Positions 1 through 8,265 of a DNA stretch of 32,926 bases are shown here, in pieces. Both the position numbers and the translations under genes were made by a program. A model generated the notes under the pieces. It searched no databases. It saw only the letters and a list, made by a program, of their open reading frames with translations, and had not been told where the DNA came from. The stretch lies in contig JAJTFM010000039.1 in assembly GCA_021298575.1 (NCBI GenBank), forward strand, positions 1 to 32,926. The letters are read 5' to 3'. Every line of letters starts with the position of its first letter. Within the stretch, counting starts at the first letter, position 1. Source of the stretch: Saprospiraceae bacterium (GTDB lineage: Bacteria > Bacteroidota > Bacteroidia > Chitinophagales > Saprospiraceae).

Positions 1-552
1 GGAGGGGGAGTTGTCGGCCAGTCCGTAACTGGCAGCACTTTCAGTAAAAGTATTATTGCCGTTATTGATGAACAGCAGATTCTTGCTGTTATCATCGGGC
101 TTCAGTGTGGTTCTGCACACGTACAGATCCTGCATGCCGTCGGCGTTGATATCCACCACAGTCACGCCGGTTTTGAGTCCTGCGGCGGCTTCCACCCCGG
201 CCTGCTGACTGATATCCTCGAACTTCAGTCCGCCCTTGTTGAGGTACAGTTTGCAGGGGCCCATGGTAGCGGTGAAGTACAGATCCTGGAGGCCGTCGTT
301 GTTTACATCAATTACGCCTACACCGCCGCCGTTATACAGATAGGCATTGGCCACGATATTGAGTTCGTGGGATTCATGTATCTCGTTTTTGAAGGCTACA
401 CCCGATTCGGAGCTGTCCAGTTTCTGGAACAGAGCGTCTGCCGGGGCAGCCGGTTGTTCCGGGCGCCAGGCGCTGTTAACCTGATTGGAATCGCTTCCCC
501 CGCAGGAGAGGAGCGTAGTAAGGGGCAGGGCGAGAAGAAGATATTTATACAT
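1..552 (-). CDS. FG-GAP/VCBS-repeat (CRTAC1-like) lipoprotein, 3' end beyond window
   Basis: Reading the minus strand from ATG 552 gives 184 codons open to the window edge, so the C-terminus is missing. The N-terminus is a lipoprotein signal: MYKYLLLALPL, then the lipobox LLSC with the acylated Cys17, then GGSDS. The mature part carries two aspartate-rich calcium-binding loops of FG-GAP/VCBS propeller type, DVNNDGLQD and DINADGMQD. Each is followed by a strand resembling LYLNKGG or LLFINNGNNTF. Family members are surface or periplasmic beta-propellers, often ending in an ASPIC/UnbV domain, which cannot be seen here. The start lies 19 bp after the stop of the Fe-S membrane protein, so the two are probably cotranscribed. 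The molecular function is unknown; binding or adhesion is only inferred from the fold. Confidence 0.88.
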   Translation of the reverse strand, partial: MYKYLLLALPLTTLLSCGGSDSNQVNSAWRPEQPAAPADALFQKLDSSESGVAFKNEIHESHELNIVANAYLYNGGGVGVIDVNNDGLQDLYFTATMGPCKLYLNKGGLKFEDISQQAGVEAAAGLKTGVTVVDINADGMQDLYVCRTTLKPDDNSKNLLFINNGNNTFTESAASYGLADNSPS

Positions 553-571
553 CCGGGTCAAAAAGTTCAGA

Positions 572-1888
572 TCAGTCTTTCCATGCGTCTCTTGGTTCGC
601 TCATGGCCCATGCAGCACCTGCATTTTCGATGGCATTGAACATAGGCAGCCATTCGGCTGGTCCAGCGGACTGGGTCAGAATTTCATGGCGGCGCATCTG
701 CAGGATGATATCGAGCGGATTGATGAGAACCGGACAAGCTTCCACACAGGCGTTGCAGGTTGTGCAGGCGTGAATTTCTTCGGGAGTAATCCGGTCGAAG
801 AGCGATTTTCCGTCGTTGTAGCTTTCGCGGGTCTGTTTACCTTTTTCGATGGCGAGTCCGATTTCTTCGGCGCGATCGCGCACGTCCATCATGATTTTTC
901 TGGGCGACAGTTTTTTGCCGGTCTGATTGGCCGGACAGGCGTCGGTGCAGCGGCCGCATTCGGTACAGGAGTAAGCCTGCAGTACGTTTTTCCAGCTCAG
1001 GGAGAATACATCATTGGCGCCGAATTCGAAGTTGCCGGCGTCGGTGGCAGGTATTTCCTCTCCGAGTGGCGGGAGGCCCATCATATTTCTGACTTCGCGC
1101 TGAATATCCGGCATATTGGTCATCTGGCCGCGCGGAGTGATGTCGGCATACCATGTGTTCGGGAAAGCCAGGATGATGTGCAGGTGTTTGGAGTAGGGCA
1201 GATAGCACAGGAATCCGAGTACAACCGACAGGTGGAGCCACCAGCCGAAGCGTTCCACGGCGATGAGTGCCTCGTCGGTGAGGTTGCCGAACAGTGCAGG
1301 GCCCAGCCAGGTGCTCACGGCAAAATTGCCGGTCAGGTGGTAATGATCAGCGCCCCGGGTTTGCAGCACCTTGTCGGCGCCATTCATGCAGAAAATAGCG
1401 ATAATCAGGACAATTTCTGCCAGAAGAATGAGGTTGGCATCGCGTGAGGGGAATCCGCGGAGCTCGGGTTTCTGAAACCGGGCTATCCGGAGCAGGTTCC
1501 TGCGCGCGAGGAAGATAATGGTGGCGACGAAGGCAAGCACCGAAAGCACCTCGATGGAACTGATGACGAAAGTATAGAAGCCGCCGAGGTAAGGAGCAAA
1601 AAACCGGTGCGTACCGAACAGGCCGTCCACTACAATTTCAATCAGCTCTACCTGCGTAATGACGAATGCGATGTAAAGGGCTAGGTGCAGCACCGCTGGA
1701 AGCCAGTTTTTAAACATCTTCTGCTGACCGAGTGCTACAAGGAACATGTTTTTCCAGCGCAGAGACGCGTCTCCGGAGACCAGCTCATCCTTCCCGAGGA
1801 GAATATTCCGGCGAACCCTGCTAAAACCCCTGAAAGCGAACCAGCTGGTGCTGGCAGTCAGGATGAGGAACAAAACAGAAGATAACAT
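572..1888 (-). CDS. Membrane-bound dicluster [4Fe-4S] protein, HdrC/NarI-like fusion
   Basis: The 438-residue protein has an N-terminal membrane half and a C-terminal ferredoxin half. Hydrophobic segments lie near residues 3-20, 64-90, 103-127, 153-168 and 215-232. Histidines 68, 219, 235 and 237 are possible heme ligands, as in NarI/HdrE-type cytochromes. Two [4Fe-4S] motifs follow: Cys308, 311, 314, 318 (CTECGRCTDACP) and Cys375, 378, 381, 385 (CTTCNACVEACP). In related Bacteroidota this protein is usually followed by an HdrB-like CCG-domain partner, and the pair is thought to pass electrons between the quinone pool and a soluble carrier. Here the next gene is a lipoprotein and no HdrB-like gene is visible. 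The family call is firm; the electron donor and acceptor are not known. Confidence 0.85.
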   Translation of the reverse strand: MLSSVLFLILTASTSWFAFRGFSRVRRNILLGKDELVSGDASLRWKNMFLVALGQQKMFKNWLPAVLHLALYIAFVITQVELIEIVVDGLFGTHRFFAPYLGGFYTFVISSIEVLSVLAFVATIIFLARRNLLRIARFQKPELRGFPSRDANLILLAEIVLIIAIFCMNGADKVLQTRGADHYHLTGNFAVSTWLGPALFGNLTDEALIAVERFGWWLHLSVVLGFLCYLPYSKHLHIILAFPNTWYADITPRGQMTNMPDIQREVRNMMGLPPLGEEIPATDAGNFEFGANDVFSLSWKNVLQAYSCTECGRCTDACPANQTGKKLSPRKIMMDVRDRAEEIGLAIEKGKQTRESYNDGKSLFDRITPEEIHACTTCNACVEACPVLINPLDIILQMRRHEILTQSAGPAEWLPMFNAIENAGAAWAMSEPRDAWKD

Positions 1889-2361
1889 GGCTTTGCGAAT
1901 TGGTTAGATTTGACAGAGAGCCCTTTTCGGAGGAGAAAAAGCGGGGCGAAGTTACGCAATCAAATTCAACTATTGAGAACATCAGTCTACTGGGGCTGGC
2001 CTGCAAAGTAAACGCTTTAAATATTATCATTCCCACCAACATAAATCGGACTGAGTGTATTTATTGGTTTTTTCCTGTAATGAATTGCCTAGTAAAGATA
2101 ATTGAGATTACTCCTTATCAGCCGGAATGACCAAGCGCTATATGACATGTATTACATGCGGGAGTTGTCGGCAACACCGACAACTCCCGCATACTTATTC
2201 AAGTGCTTAGCAGTCCTTCGACCTATTGCCTTCTGATGTAAAAAGGCTTTAGAGTTCACTTGGTATTTTGTTTATTTCGGAAGGGTAGCTTAATGACTCA
2301 TTTTGCCTCTATTTTAATGGGGTCTAGTCGCCGATACTTGTTCAGAGTTTCCCTCAATTAT
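1889..2361. other. Gene-free AT-rich spacer with hairpins
   Basis: This 473-bp spacer lies upstream of the Fe-S protein gene and downstream of the HExxH gene. I find no convincing coding region. The only open frames are short and lack family features or a good start. A weak -7-like match, TAACTTCG on the minus strand at 1947-1954, could serve the Fe-S gene but has one mismatch to TAnnTTTG. The clearest structure is the palindrome pair at 2146-2192. No tRNA-like cloverleaf was seen. Confidence 0.6.
2146..2192. repeat. Two abutting perfect palindromes (13 bp and 37 bp)
   Basis: CATGTA-t-TACATG occupies 2146-2158. Overlapping its end is a perfect 16-bp stem: left arm 2156-2171, loop caaca at 2172-2176, right arm 2177-2192. 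The stem is GC-rich (core GCGGGAGTTGTCGG). It is followed by mixed sequence on both strands with no T-tract, so a classic intrinsic terminator is not supported. It could still be a 3'-end processing hairpin for the minus-strand HExxH gene that ends at 2362, a small-RNA hairpin, or a recombination site. Function is unknown; the structure itself is certain. Confidence 0.8.
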
Positions 2362-3189
2362 TCAGACTAGTTGGATGATAGCACCTTTATTACCGATATA
2401 TCTTATTTCACTCCTGATATTATTCACCGGTACACCATTGCTTAGGAGTTGATCAAGTTGTGTATTTTTCAGATAATCGTAGAAATTAGTTTCATAGCTA
2501 TTTGGATACCTGTATAAGTGCCAGTCTCTGTACCCAGGAAGTGAAAAATTATTGTAATGCTCAGTCATTAGAAAACTAAAGATCGCCGTCATTCTATCCC
2601 TATGTTTTTGGCTATCCTGACTATCGCTATGATGAAAATACTTACTGAAAAAATCATGAAACTTATTTCCAGACATTGATGCATGATAAAATGTATGCCA
2701 CTCGTGCATATTCTGATAAGCATGAGCTACAGCTAATGCCTCTTCTTTCATACTGTCAAATTTTGCCTGAGTAAGGAATCTTTTATAGTCGGAATAGTGA
2801 TGAAAGGTCTCGTGGTTCATGACATCTTCAACCACAAAATAAATCGTGAAAAGGGCTGTGTCTAGACCAAGATTCACTCCTGATTTGACTACTTTTCTGA
2901 TTAGCGAGCCACAATAACTGCCTAAACTTTTCCTGTAGAATGTGATTACCCCAGGTGAATTCATGGGGCGATATGAGCCCAATACTATTACGTCACCATG
3001 TTCTGATTCGTTGTTGTAATCAAATCCATCTGCAATAATTGGTTGCTTAATTTCTGCAGGAAAGTTTTCAGGGAAACGTGACAAGACTCTTTCTCCAACA
3101 TTAAGGAGAGACTGATTAATCAATTCACTTTGCTGTTCTTCAGTAAAAAGATCATTGAAAATTTCAATGGCAATCTGTTGCTGGTCCAT
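2362..3189 (-). CDS. Unassigned putative zinc-metalloprotein with HExxH motif
   Basis: I do not recognise a named family for this 275-residue protein. It contains HETFH at 126-130 followed by another His131, and then MKEEALAVAHAY with Glu149/Glu150. An HExxH helix with a Glu about 20 residues later is the ligand layout of gluzincin-type zinc peptidases, so a metallopeptidase fold is a reasonable inference. The region 160-190 is rich in His, Tyr and Phe (MHEWHTFYHA, KYFHHSD). No signal peptide or clear membrane span is visible, so it is probably cytoplasmic. Its DNA is visibly more AT-rich than that of its neighbours and its codons lean to A/T at the third position, which suggests acquisition. 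It has its own promoter and palindromic control region. A catalytic role is not proven. Confidence 0.75.
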   Translation of the reverse strand: MDQQQIAIEIFNDLFTEEQQSELINQSLLNVGERVLSRFPENFPAEIKQPIIADGFDYNNESEHGDVIVLGSYRPMNSPGVITFYRKSLGSYCGSLIRKVVKSGVNLGLDTALFTIYFVVEDVMNHETFHHYSDYKRFLTQAKFDSMKEEALAVAHAYQNMHEWHTFYHASMSGNKFHDFFSKYFHHSDSQDSQKHRDRMTAIFSFLMTEHYNNFSLPGYRDWHLYRYPNSYETNFYDYLKNTQLDQLLSNGVPVNNIRSEIRYIGNKGAIIQLV

Positions 3190-3222
3190 GCTTAAAATTC
3201 TAAAGAGTTAAATGTCAGTCGA

Positions 3223-3296
3223 GTTCACAATTTGAACGATTAGAGGCAAAGTTGTGTCACAAAATTGAACAGTCCAAATCTTGACAACCTTGTCAA
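3223..3296 (-). promoter_or_regulatory. Promoter and operator-like repeats upstream of the HExxH gene
   Basis: On the minus strand a -7-like box CAACTTTG (3247-3254) has a TTG 20 bp upstream, within the spacing usual for the Bacteroidota primary sigma factor. Around it lie three symmetric or repeated motifs. A perfect palindrome TTGACAA-cc-TTGTCAA sits at 3281-3296, just upstream. GTTCA-caatt-TGAAC sits at 3223-3237, just downstream. TTGAAC is repeated in the same orientation at 3232-3237 and 3265-3270, 33 bp apart or about three helical turns. This arrangement suggests a regulator binding on both sides of the promoter. Its identity is unknown; the response regulator gene next door is only a candidate. 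Confidence 0.5.
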
Positions 3297-3420
3297 AATC
3301 TACGTTTGACATTTATTTAGAAGCATTATTTTGCCGTACTCGTCGGTACCTGGACGCAAGTATATGTATAACCGTGTGAAAATTTCTCAGTGAGACAGTT
3401 TGTGGCCGATTACTAAGCGT

Positions 3421-4122
3421 CTACTCATCCACCCTGAACTTGAACCCTACCCCGTGTATGTTTTCTATTTTAATCCTGTCGTCCAGACTCAGGTATTTGC
3501 GCAGGCGGGAAATAAAGACATCCAGGCTTCGGCCAAGAAAATAATCGTCCTTCCCCCAGATAGTTTCGAGGATGAAAGAGCGCTTGACAACCTGATTCCT
3601 GTGTTCGTTCAGCAGTTTCAGCAGTTCGGCCTCCTTGATTGTCAGCGTCTCGGCGTATCCGTCGGAGGTCAGGCTCAGATTTTTATAGTCGAACTGGTAA
3701 GTACCGATATTAACAGGCGCTCCGGGCTTCAGCATGCTGGAGTACTTGGTCCTGCGCAGAAAAATATCAATTTTCAACAGGAGTTCCTCTATGCTGAAGG
3801 GTTTGGTGATGTAGTCGTCGGCACCGATAGTCAGACCGTGGATCTTGTCCTGCTTCATGCTTTTGGCTGTCAGGAAAATGATAGGTACCTGATCATCGCG
3901 CTTCCTGATTTCCTGGGCCAGCGTGAAACCGTCCACCTCCGGCAACATGACATCGAGGATACACAGGTCGAATTTATGTCCGGCTCCGATCAGACCCATT
4001 GCTTTCCGGCCATCTTCACAGTAAGTAACTTCATAGCCGCTGAGCTCGAGGTTATCCCGGGTTACGAAACTGAGGCTCTCATCGTCCTCCACATACAGGA
4101 GTGTAGCTTTTGGATGTGTCAT
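3421..4122 (-). CDS. OmpR/PhoB-family response regulator, orphan
   Basis: This 233-residue two-domain regulator starts with a receiver domain. Its acidic pocket is in VEDDE (11-15), the phospho-acceptor Asp57 is in CILDVMLP, Thr85 is in FLTAK and Lys107 is in TKPF. A winged-helix DNA-binding domain follows from about residue 130 to the end, with LTIKEAELLKLL, the RSLDVFISRLRKYL recognition helix and the closing hairpin IHGVGFKF. It should act as a phosphorylation-dependent transcription factor in the cytoplasm. No histidine kinase lies on either side: downstream is the HExxH gene and upstream, divergently, enolase. Its partner and targets therefore cannot be read from here. Length and motifs are normal, and the ATG at 4122 sits a short distance after a consensus -7 box. 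Confidence 0.93.
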   Translation of the reverse strand: MTHPKATLLYVEDDESLSFVTRDNLELSGYEVTYCEDGRKAMGLIGAGHKFDLCILDVMLPEVDGFTLAQEIRKRDDQVPIIFLTAKSMKQDKIHGLTIGADDYITKPFSIEELLLKIDIFLRRTKYSSMLKPGAPVNIGTYQFDYKNLSLTSDGYAETLTIKEAELLKLLNEHRNQVVKRSFILETIWGKDDYFLGRSLDVFISRLRKYLSLDDRIKIENIHGVGFKFRVDE

Positions 4123-4144
4123 GTCTTGATCGATTTTGGTAGCG

Positions 4145-4152
4145 CAAACATA
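4145..4152 (-). promoter_or_regulatory. -7 box (TATGTTTG) for the response regulator gene
   Basis: The minus strand reads TATGTTTGCG here, an exact match to the Bacteroidota -7 consensus TAnnTTTG, 22 bp before the ATG at 4122. I see no TTG at the ideal -33 distance, so strength is uncertain. The divergent enolase promoter lies about 100 bp away. Confidence 0.5.
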
Positions 4153-4167
4153 ATGAAGTTTGGTTGA

Positions 4168-5571
<1,404 letters not shown>

Positions 5572-5589
5572 TAACGGATTGTTCCGGTT

Positions 5590-6290
5590 ATGTACCCGAT
5601 AGGTGTGTTTGACTCCGGCTACGGAGGCCTTACTGTATTCCGGGAGATTCGCAAGCGTCTCCCGGAATACGATTATATATACCTTGGAGATAACGGCAGA
5701 GCTCCGTACGGCCCCCGTGATTTCGATACTATATACCAATATACCCTCGAATCGGTAAAATACCTGTTTGGAATGGGGAAACGGTTGGCAGCTTCACCCG
5801 TACCGGTCATGTTGGCGTTCTGGCAACAACCGGCACTGTCAATTCCGGTTCATATATACTGGAGATAGCCCATTTTTTTCCTGAAATAAAGGTGTTTCAG
5901 CAGGCCTGTCCGATGTGGGTGCCACTGGTTGAAAATAATGAATACGAGGGGCCGGGAGCCGATTATTTCGTAAAAAAGTATCTGGATGCGCTGCTCGCGC
6001 AGTCGGGAGAAATAGACACCATATTACTTGGGTGTACTCATTACCCGCTCCTTGTCGGAAAAATCAGACAGTATCTTCCGGCAGGTGTGGAAGTGATTTC
6101 ACAGGGAGAGATTGTAGCCGAGAAACTGGACGATTACCTCCGCAGGCATCCGGAGATGGAAAAACGGTGCAGGAAGGGTGGCCAGACGACATACCTGACA
6201 ACCGAGTCTGCTGCCGGCTTTGACGCTATGGCAGCTATATTTATGGGGGAGCCAGTACACTCCCGACATATCAGGCTGGGTGTGTACTGA
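5590..6290 (+). pseudogene. murI: Glutamate racemase, broken by an internal ~124-bp deletion
   Basis: MurI makes D-glutamate for peptidoglycan. The N-terminal part (from ATG 5590) is normal: IGVFDSGYGGLTVFREI, YLGDNGRAPYG, VKYLFGMG. At about 5776-5783 the sequence jumps to ETVGSFTRTGHVGVLATTG, read in another frame. That frame then continues normally through ACPMWVPLVENNEYEGPGADYF and GCTHYPLL to the stop at 6290. Compared with intact Bacteroidota MurI, about 41 residues are gone, including the CNTAS motif with the first catalytic cysteine; the second cysteine (GCTHYP) remains. Restoring about 124 bp would give a normal protein of about 274 residues. As it stands, translation ends at 5868 after 90 residues. 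The gene follows eno closely and converges on gcvH 12 bp away. MurI is normally essential, so an assembly error or a second racemase must be considered. Confidence 0.9.
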
Positions 6291-6302
6291 CTTCCATTAA
6301 TA

Positions 6303-6689
6303 TCAGGAGATATGCGCCTTGTACTGATCGGCATCCATCAGTTTGCCGAGTTCAGACAGGTCGCTGATTTCAACTTTAACCAGCCAGCCATCGCCGTAAG
6401 GATCACTGTTTACAAGTGACGGGTCTCCGGAATCACTTACTTTATCGTTGAATTCCAGTACTTTGGCATTCACAGGCATGAACAAATCGGATGTCGTTTT
6501 TACAGCCTCCACCGTGCCGAAAACTCCGCCGGCGTTGATAGTTTCGCCAACAGTTTCCACTTCAATGTAAACCAGTTCACCCAGTTCGCCCTGGGCGTAG
6601 TCGGTGATGCCAACGTAGGCAACATTACCGCTTTCGATACGGATCCACTCGTGATCTTCAGAGTACTTACAGTTCGCAGGAACGTTCAT
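6303..6689 (-). CDS. gcvH: Glycine cleavage system H protein
   Basis: This 128-residue lipoyl-carrier protein shuttles the aminomethyl group between the P and T proteins during glycine breakdown. The lipoylation site is Lys64 in [13 protein letters not shown], at the tip of the expected beta-hairpin. The flanking [25 protein letters not shown] and [12 protein letters not shown] segments are typical of the family, and the length is normal. It has its own good promoter. gcvP and gcvT are not in this window. In several Bacteroidota gcvH lies beside sprA; here the two are about 14 kb apart and separated by unrelated genes. Confidence 0.97.
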   Translation of the reverse strand: MNVPANCKYSEDHEWIRIESGNVAYVGITDYAQGELGELVYIEVETVGETINAGGVFGTVEAVKTTSDLFMPVNAKVLEFNDKVSDSGDPSLVNSDPYGDGWLVKVEISDLSELGKLMDADQYKAHIS

Positions 6690-6757
6690 TTTGATTAGAA
6701 TTATGTGTTAGGAGATGGAATTTCTCTTGAAAGGCCGGAAAGTACCTTGCCTGCGTG

Positions 6758-6790
6758 CAAATGTAGAAAAAACGGAGGAATATCACCCAA
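6758..6790 (-). promoter_or_regulatory. Promoter of gcvH (TTG-N22-TACATTTG)
   Basis: On the minus strand a TTG (plus-strand CAA at 6788-6790) is followed after 22 bp by TACATTTGCACG (box at 6758-6765). This matches both elements of the Bacteroidota primary promoter with acceptable spacing. It leaves a leader of about 65 nt before the ATG at 6689. Confidence 0.6.
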
Positions 6791-6850
6791 TATTCCGGAA
6801 AACCTTCTTTCATTTGTCCCGCAATTCATCTCTTTCAATATCCTTCAGCT

Positions 6851-8140
6851 ATGAAATACACACCGATCAGTCCGGAAATGTATCAATATAACCGCCAGCG
6901 CTTTGCTGCACAGATGCAGCCGGGCACCGTGGCCATTTTCAACTCCAATGATATGATGCCCCGCACGGGCGATCAGTATCATATTTTCCGCCAGAATGCG
7001 GGTCTTTTGTACCTGTCAGGCATAGATCAGGAAGAAACCATGTTGCTGCTGTTTCCCGGGTGCCCGCGCGAGGATCACGAGGAGGTGCTCATCATCCGTC
7101 GTACCAATGAACACCTGGCAGTATGGGAAGGACACAAATATACCAAGGAGGAGGCCCGCGAAGCCTCCGGTATCAAAAAGGTTTACTTTGCCGACGAGGC
7201 GGAGGCAGTCATCAACGAGCTGATTCTGATTTCAGAAGGTATTTACCTGAATCTGAATGAAAATGACCGCTTTCTCTCACCGGTGGAGTACCGCGACCTG
7301 CGCTATGCCCGCAGTATCCGCGATCGCTATCCTGCGCACACCATTCACCGCGCACAGCCCATTTTAAAGCGTCTTCAGACGGTGAAGAGCCGCTGGGAAG
7401 TGGAGGCCACTCAGGAGGCTATTGACATCACGGAAAAGGCATTCAGGCGCGTACTCGGATTTGTAAAGCCGGGCGTCTGGGAATACGAAGTGGAGGCCGA
7501 AATTACCCATGAATTCCTGCGCAACCGGGCTACCGGACATGGTTACACACCTATCATAGGCTCTGGAAAGAACGCCTGCGTGCTTCACTACATTGAAAAC
7601 AGAAATCAGTGCCTCGATGGCGACGTACTTCTCATGGACTTCGGCGCCGAGTATGCCAACTACAACGCGGATCTGACGCGCTCCATCCCGGTGAGCGGCC
7701 GCTTCACGAAAAGGCAGAAAGATGTTTACAATGCCGTGCTCCGCGTGATGAACGAAGCGAAAAAGATGCTGGTGCCCGGCACTTCCTTCGTGGAATATCA
7801 CAAGGAGGTGGGTAGAATCATGGAAAGCGAACTGCTCGGACTGGGCCTCATCAGCAAAGATGATATCAGCAAGCAGGATAAGGACTGGCCCGCATACAAG
7901 AAGTACTTCATGCACGGAACGAGTCACCACCTGGGGCTCGATGTTCATGATATTATGTTCAGATACCACACTTTTGAAGCGGGCAACCTGTTCACCGTCG
8001 AGCCCGGTATTTATATTCCGGAGGAGAATCTGGGTATCCGACTTGAAAATGATGTTCTCATCACAGTGGACGGCAACGACGATCTGTTCAAAAATATCCC
8101 TGTCGAGGCGGACGAAATTGAGGAACTGATGAACGGATAG
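6851..8140 (+). CDS. pepP: Xaa-Pro aminopeptidase (aminopeptidase P, M24B)
   Basis: The 429-residue enzyme removes N-terminal residues that precede proline. It has the two-domain layout of aminopeptidase P: a creatinase-like N-domain (about 1-165, with RQNAGLLYLSGIDQEE and VWEGHKYTKEEA) and a pita-bread catalytic domain. The dinuclear metal ligands are all present: Asp263 (LMDFGAEY), Asp274 (YNADLTRSIPVSG), His359 (MHGTSHHLGLDVHD), Glu384 (TVEPGIYIP) and Glu398 (GIRLENDVL). His366 in DVHD matches the second conserved active-site histidine. No signal peptide is present, so it is cytoplasmic. It stands alone and converges with the transporter gene downstream. The symbol follows the family; paralogues are common in the phylum. 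Confidence 0.95.
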   Translation: MKYTPISPEMYQYNRQRFAAQMQPGTVAIFNSNDMMPRTGDQYHIFRQNAGLLYLSGIDQEETMLLLFPGCPREDHEEVLIIRRTNEHLAVWEGHKYTKEEAREASGIKKVYFADEAEAVINELILISEGIYLNLNENDRFLSPVEYRDLRYARSIRDRYPAHTIHRAQPILKRLQTVKSRWEVEATQEAIDITEKAFRRVLGFVKPGVWEYEVEAEITHEFLRNRATGHGYTPIIGSGKNACVLHYIENRNQCLDGDVLLMDFGAEYANYNADLTRSIPVSGRFTKRQKDVYNAVLRVMNEAKKMLVPGTSFVEYHKEVGRIMESELLGLGLISKDDISKQDKDWPAYKKYFMHGTSHHLGLDVHDIMFRYHTFEAGNLFTVEPGIYIPEENLGIRLENDVLITVDGNDDLFKNIPVEADEIEELMNG

Positions 8141-8156
8141 TATCCGTTTAATGCCC

Positions 8157-8265
8157 TGTGAATAACCGGAGGCCGGATTTCCGGTTGGTGAAAAACTCGT
8201 TATTTGGCGAAAAAATCGGCTTTCACCAGCCCGACGGGTAATATTGCAGCCTCCGGTTATTCATG
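8157..8265. repeat. Nested imperfect palindrome between convergent genes
   Basis: GAATAACCGGAGGC at 8160-8173 is exactly complementary to 8249-8262. One more A/T pair at 8159/8263 and two G/T wobbles extend it. Inside, GGTGAAA (8187-8193) pairs with TTTCACC (8221-8227), and a small hairpin CCGGA-tt-TCCGG lies at 8174-8185. The whole can fold as one branched hairpin of about 107 nt. It sits between the convergent pepP and transporter genes, and its right arm covers the transporter stop codon at 8257-8259. There is no T-tract. It may act as a two-way transcription end or RNA-stability structure, or be the relic of a small foldback element. Confidence 0.65.

Noticed and set aside
485-1447. A 320-codon plus-strand frame opposite the Fe-S protein
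   Set aside because: The minus-strand frame has two perfect 4Fe-4S motifs and a lipoprotein follows it; the plus frame is a shadow.
1900-2130. A 76-codon plus-strand frame in the 1889-2361 spacer
   Set aside because: It begins at a non-ATG codon, has no ribosome-binding context and shows no family or membrane features.
2336-2345. ACTTGTTCAG, identical to 10 bp of the foldback element end
   Set aside because: The similarity fades after 10 bp and no matching opposite arm is nearby, so a relic copy is not supported.
3400-4167. A 255-codon plus-strand frame opposite the response regulator
   Set aside because: All receiver and winged-helix motifs are on the minus strand.
5590-6290. Programmed frameshift as the explanation for the split murI
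   Set aside because: A frameshift cannot account for the missing ~41 codons that include CNTAS.
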